Positions 60,503 to 64,000 of a stretch of DNA of 64,000 nt are shown in pieces. The stretch comes from Olsenella sp. An293 (GTDB lineage: Bacteria > Actinomycetota > Coriobacteriia > Coriobacteriales > Atopobiaceae). Below the pieces are notes generated by a model. That model was not told where the DNA came from. It worked only from the letters and a program-made list of their open reading frames with translations, and ran no database searches. The translations under genes were made by a program, and so were the position numbers. The stretch lies in assembly GCF_002159495.1 (NCBI RefSeq), contig NZ_NFIT01000004.1, positions 146,068 through 210,067 on the forward strand, in the 5' to 3' direction. Every line of letters starts with the position of its first letter. Positions within the stretch are counted from its first letter, which is position 1.

Positions 60503-62008
60503 CTACCTATCTCTTCTCTTGTTGTACCTGATGATCTCCGGGTGAAGACCGTGGTAGATGTCCATGTAGTCGTTCGCGGCGCGACGCCAGCTGAAGTCGG
60601 CGTCCATCGCCTGAAGCATGAGCTTAGTCCACGCGTCCTGATCCGTCCAGAAGATCTCGCAGGCGCCGAGAAGGGTGTCGGCCATCTCGTCGGCGTTCAT
60701 GTTGGCAAACGAGAAGCCCGTGCCCTCGCCCGTGTACTTGTTGTACGGGGTAACCGAGTCGCGCAGGCCGCCGGTCTCGCGCACGACCGGGAGGGTGCCG
60801 TAGCGCATGGCGATCATCTGGGAGAGGCCGCACGGCTCGAACTCGGACGGCATGAGCAGGAGGTCGCCGCCGGCGTACATGCGGTGAGAGAGCGCGTTGT
60901 CAAAGGCGATGCGCGCGCACATCTGGTCGCCGTACTTGGCGTCGAAGTAGCGGAACGCGTCCTCGTGGTCCTTGTCGCCCGTGCCCAGGATCGCAACCTG
61001 GACGCCGCGCTGCATGAGGTGGTCCATCGCGTAGCGCACCAGGCCCAGGCCCTTCTGATCGGTGAGGCGGCCGATGGAGACCACGAGCGGGCGCGTGGGA
61101 TCTTGGGCGAGGCCCAGCTCCTCCTGCAGCGCGCGCTTGCACTCGGCCTTGTTCTCGAGCTCCTTGGCGGAGTAGTTGGCCGGGATCATCGGGTCGGTCG
61201 TCGGGTTCCAGATGGTCTGGTCGATGCCGTTCAGGATGCCGCTCAGGACGTCGCAGCGACGGCGGAAGATGCCGTCGAGGCCCTCGCCGTAGAAGGGCAT
61301 CTGCAGCTCGTTGGCGTAGCTCGGGCTCACCGTGGTGAGGTAGTCCGCGTAGCAGAGCGCGCCCTTCATGTAGTTGACCGAGTCGCGGTCGCAGTAGAGC
61401 TGGTCGCGGGCCGCGGGGATGTGGGCGAGGCCCAGGACCTCCTCGAGGACCTTGTCGCTGTACTGGCCCTGGAACTTGACGTTGTGGACCGTGAAGATGG
61501 TCTTGACGTTGGCGCACTGCGGGATCTGCTGGTAGAACTCGCGCAGGAAGACGCAGCACAGCGCCGTCTGCCAGTCGTTGCAGTGCAGGATGTCGCACTC
61601 GAGCTCGGGGACCTTGGCGATGGCCTCGCAGATGGCCTTCGAGAAGAATGCGAAGCGCTCGCCGTCATCGAAGTAGCCGTAGAGGCCGTCGCGCTTGAAG
61701 TAGGCCTCGTTGTCGATGAAGTAGAAGTCGAGGTCCTGCAGCGTGAGCTTCTCGATGCCGCAGTACTCGTTGCGCCACGCGAGCGGAACGTAGAAGTCCG
61801 CGACGTGCTTCATCTGGTCCTTGTACTCCTGCGGGATGCTGGCGTACTTGGGCATGATGACGGCGGCACGGGCGCCGGCGTGCTTGAGGGCGCGGGGCAG
61901 CGAGCCCGCGACGTCACCCAGGCCGCCCGTCTTGGCGAAGGGCACGGCCTCGGAGGTGGCGAAGAGCACGCGAATCTTCCTGCGCTTTGCTTGTGTGGAC
62001 ACGTCCAT
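60503..62008 (-). CDS. glgA: Glycogen synthase (ADP-glucose)
   Basis: Transfers glucose from ADP-glucose to growing alpha-1,4-glucan. 501 residues, GT5 family. The N-terminal ADP-glucose site is AKTGGLGDVAGSLPRAL, and the C-terminal motifs are VSIGRLTDQKGLGLV, LLMPSEFEPCGLSQM and VRETGGLRDSV. GAGGGG lies just before the ATG. Third gene in glgC-glgD-glgA-malQ. Confidence 0.96.
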   Translation of the reverse strand: MDVSTQAKRRKIRVLFATSEAVPFAKTGGLGDVAGSLPRALKHAGARAAVIMPKYASIPQEYKDQMKHVADFYVPLAWRNEYCGIEKLTLQDLDFYFIDNEAYFKRDGLYGYFDDGERFAFFSKAICEAIAKVPELECDILHCNDWQTALCCVFLREFYQQIPQCANVKTIFTVHNVKFQGQYSDKVLEEVLGLAHIPAARDQLYCDRDSVNYMKGALCYADYLTTVSPSYANELQMPFYGEGLDGIFRRRCDVLSGILNGIDQTIWNPTTDPMIPANYSAKELENKAECKRALQEELGLAQDPTRPLVVSIGRLTDQKGLGLVRYAMDHLMQRGVQVAILGTGDKDHEDAFRYFDAKYGDQMCARIAFDNALSHRMYAGGDLLLMPSEFEPCGLSQMIAMRYGTLPVVRETGGLRDSVTPYNKYTGEGTGFSFANMNADEMADTLLGACEIFWTDQDAWTKLMLQAMDADFSWRRAANDYMDIYHGLHPEIIRYNKRRDR

Positions 62009-62018
62009 CCCCTCGATC

Positions 62019-63113
62019 CTAGTCGCGAGCCTTTTCCTTGATCAGCACGTCCTCGGGGGTGCCCCTCAGCTCGGTGCCGGCGGGGACGACGTTGCCGCGG
62101 TCGACGATCGCGTTCTCGACGCGAGCGCCGCTCTTGACGACGCAGCCCTGCATCACGATGGAGTTGCGCACCGTGGCGCCCGCCTCGATGATGACGTTGC
62201 GGCCGAGGATGGAGTCGCTGACGTTGCCGTAGATGCGGTCGCCGGATGCGACGGCGGAGTGGCAGACGTGGCTGCCGACCTCGAACTTGGCGGGCGGCGT
62301 GTCGTGGGTCTTGGTCTTGATGAAGCGCTCCTCCACGAAGAGCTCGCCGGTGATGCGCGGGTCGAGCAGGTCCATGTTGGCGCGGAAGTAGGCGCGCTTG
62401 TTGAAGATCGGGGCGACGTAGCCGTCGAAGTCGTAGGTGCGGACGTTCACGCGACCAAAGTCACCGGTCATGGCCTCGAAGAGGTCCAGGTAGTCGGTCG
62501 CCGCGTACCAGTCGAACATGTCGAGCAGCAGGTGGCGATTGATCACGAAGCAGTCCAGGAACATCGTCTCGCCAAAGGCGGTGCCGTGGTGGACGCCGCA
62601 GACGCGGCCGTCCTCGACGTCAAAGGCGGTGACGTCGGGGTCCTTCTCGGAGGCCGTCTTGGTCAGGACGGTGATGTCCGCGCCGGAGGCCTTGTGGGCC
62701 TCGTAGACCTTGTCGAGGTCGATGTTGTAGACAAAGTTGGCCGTCGAGAAGAACACGGCGTCGGAGGTGCTGCGGGTGAAGTAGGCCTTGTTGTGGACCA
62801 GGTCGCGCAGCAGGAAGCGGGCGCCGGTGCGGGACGTGCCGAAGGCGGAGCCGGGCAGGATGAACAGGCCGCCGTTCTTGCGGTCGAGGTCCCAGTCCTT
62901 GCCGGAGCCAACGTGGTCGATGATCGAGCGGTAGTTGTACGGCATGACCATGCCCACGGTGCGGATGCCGCAGTTCACGAAGTTGGAGAGCGCAAAGTCG
63001 ACGAGACGGTAGCGGCCGAAGTAGGGCAGCGACGCCATCGGGCGGCTCTCATTGAGCGGGCTGGACTCCTTGGCGGAGTAGTTGCAGGTAATAAGGCCGA
63101 TGACCTTTTCCAT
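62019..63113 (-). CDS. glgD: GlgD, regulatory subunit of ADP-glucose pyrophosphorylase
   Basis: 364 residues. Related to GlgC but shorter, and lacking the usual N-terminal pyrophosphorylase loop GGxGxRL (here GLITCNYSAKESSPL), as in firmicute GlgD, where it modulates GlgC. The nucleotidyltransferase fold is followed by a C-terminal left-handed beta-helix of hexapeptide repeats (SDSILGRNVIIEAGATVRNS). The ATG lies two bases after the glgC stop. With GlgC it should form the heterotetramer making ADP-glucose. Confidence 0.93.
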   Translation of the reverse strand: MEKVIGLITCNYSAKESSPLNESRPMASLPYFGRYRLVDFALSNFVNCGIRTVGMVMPYNYRSIIDHVGSGKDWDLDRKNGGLFILPGSAFGTSRTGARFLLRDLVHNKAYFTRSTSDAVFFSTANFVYNIDLDKVYEAHKASGADITVLTKTASEKDPDVTAFDVEDGRVCGVHHGTAFGETMFLDCFVINRHLLLDMFDWYAATDYLDLFEAMTGDFGRVNVRTYDFDGYVAPIFNKRAYFRANMDLLDPRITGELFVEERFIKTKTHDTPPAKFEVGSHVCHSAVASGDRIYGNVSDSILGRNVIIEAGATVRNSIVMQGCVVKSGARVENAIVDRGNVVPAGTELRGTPEDVLIKEKARD

Positions 63114-63115
63114 GA

Positions 63116-64000
63116 TTAGTTCTCCCCCTTCCCGACGACCACGTCGTTGCCGATGACGGCGGTGTCCTTGGTGGTGTCGACGCTGCCGACGCTGACGTTC
63201 TCCTCGACCGTGGAGTTCTCGCCCAGGATGGCGCGCACGACGTTGGCCCCGTCCTTGACGACGGCGCCCGGGAGCAGCACGGAGTCGATGACCGTGGCAC
63301 GCTCGCCAACGTAGGCGTCGGTCGAGAGGATGGAGTGCTTGACGGTACCGTAGACCTGGCAGCCGTTGGCGACGAGGCTGTCGTCGATCGTGGCGTCCTT
63401 GCCCACGAACGCAGGCGGGCGCGTGGAGGCGTTGCTCATGATCGGGAAGGTGGTGCTGAAGATGTCAAAGGCGGGGTTGGGGCCAAGAAGGTCCATGCTC
63501 GTCTCGTGGTAGCTCGAGATGGTGCCAACGTCGCGCCAGAAGCCCTCGAACTTGTAGGTGAACAGGCGCTTGCCGTCGGCCAGGAGCTTGGGGATGATGT
63601 CTCCGCCAAAGTCGTGGCTGGAGTTCTGGTCGTTGGCGTCCTCCTTCAGCGTCTCGACGAGAAGGTCGGCGTTGAAGATGTAGATGCCCATGGAGGCGAG
63701 GTTTGAATCGGGCTGCTTGGGCTTCTCGGAGAACTTGGTGATGCGGCCGTCGTCCTCGGCGGTGAGGATGCCAAAGCGGGAGGCCTCCTCCCAGGGCACG
63801 GGCATGACCGCGATGGTGAGGTCGGCGTTGTTGGCCTTGTGCGTGGCGAGCATGTCGTCATAGTCCATGCGGTAGAGCTGGTCGCCGGAGAGGATGAGGA
63901 CGTACTCGGGATCGTTGGTCTCGATGTAGCCAAGGTTCTGGGTCACGGCGTCGGCCGTGCCCTCGTACCAGGCGCCGCCGGTCTGCGTGGCGTAGGGGGG
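63116..64000 (-). CDS. glgC: Glucose-1-phosphate adenylyltransferase (5' part missing)
   Basis: C-terminal 294 residues of the catalytic ADP-glucose pyrophosphorylase, which makes the glycogen precursor. Visible: GGAWYEGTADAVTQNLGYI, LILSGDQLYRMDYDDML, SMGIYIFNADLL, FEGFWRDVGTISSYHE and the beta-helix repeats to the stop. The first ~90 residues, including the GGxGTRL loop, are beyond the window edge. First known gene of the glycogen operon. Confidence 0.96.
   Translation of the reverse strand, partial: PPYATQTGGAWYEGTADAVTQNLGYIETNDPEYVLILSGDQLYRMDYDDMLATHKANNADLTIAVMPVPWEEASRFGILTAEDDGRITKFSEKPKQPDSNLASMGIYIFNADLLVETLKEDANDQNSSHDFGGDIIPKLLADGKRLFTYKFEGFWRDVGTISSYHETSMDLLGPNPAFDIFSTTFPIMSNASTRPPAFVGKDATIDDSLVANGCQVYGTVKHSILSTDAYVGERATVIDSVLLPGAVVKDGANVVRAILGENSTVEENVSVGSVDTTKDTAVIGNDVVVGKGEN

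Overview
This window looks like a chromosomal segment of a high-GC, Gram-positive anaerobe of the class Coriobacteriia (Actinobacteria), most likely near Olsenella/Atopobium. That placement is inferred from the high GC content, the gene orders, the paired GlgC/GlgD, the clostridial-type secondary-alcohol dehydrogenase and a CtkA/HipA-like remnant. It was not tested by phylogeny. There are no rRNA genes, phages or complete insertion sequences. Nine tRNA genes are present.

Layout. 0-2.3 kb: acpP (partial) and fabH, divergent from birA. 2.3-16.8 kb: on the minus strand, the large transcription/translation cluster, read in transcription order as tRNA-Thr(TGT), tRNA-Tyr/Thr/Met, tuf, rpmG, tRNA-Trp, secE, nusG, rplK, rplA, rplJ, rplL, rpoB, rpoC. 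There is a terminator-like attenuator before rplJ and a separate promoter before rpoB. 16.8-25.2 kb: clpC, disA, ispD, ispF, cysS, rlmB and a Rae1/YacP-type nuclease gene. 25.2-27.1 kb: a repeat-rich block enclosing an unrecognised gene with a nuclease-like C-terminus. 27.1-33.4 kb: lysS with a fused HD domain, greA, a TatA-zinc ribbon protein, a SpeE-like protein, glycerate kinase and a HAD phosphatase. 33.4-35.3 kb: a broken HipA-type toxin gene and a small XRE regulator beside tRNA-Pro, then ispE and veg. 35.5-43.5 kb: an M24 peptidase, nagB, rdgB, rph, tRNA-Val, two MurE-like genes (the second without a P-loop), yhbY and an iron alcohol dehydrogenase. 43.7-50 kb: two paired helical-repeat genes, a MITE-like element, tRNA-Glu and tRNA-Leu, ppx/gppA, ftsB/divIC, mazG and a CobW GTPase. 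50-57 kb: a DUF2442-HTH gene with a palindromic operator, a secondary-alcohol dehydrogenase, mfd and a solitary ATPase_2/DUF234 gene. 57-64 kb: a glycogen operon glgC-glgD-glgA-(GH13+GH77 fusion).

Functionally this is core housekeeping: transcription, translation, MEP isoprenoid synthesis (ispD, ispF and ispE, at two loci), nucleotide-pool cleaning (rdgB, mazG), DNA-damage signalling and repair (disA, mfd), peptidoglycan, and storage glycogen. Two alcohol dehydrogenases fit a fermentative life.

The least ordinary content is between the genes. (1) A short motif, GAGAAG(A/G)AC or its complement, recurs in most intergenic gaps, often just 3' of a stop codon. A GAGAAGTGCGGGC form is packed into arrays before rpoB and clpC and between the nuclease-like gene and lysS. 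(2) A 29-bp TTGACAAT...ATTGTCAA element follows the stop codons of rph and rdgB and is doubled into an 84-bp almost perfect palindrome between ispD and ispF. (3) GGGAC-N-GTCCC palindromes resemble REP sequences. (4) A 140-bp element has 35-bp terminal inverted repeats, each holding two 13-bp boxes 22 bp apart. These families are the best candidates for something undescribed.
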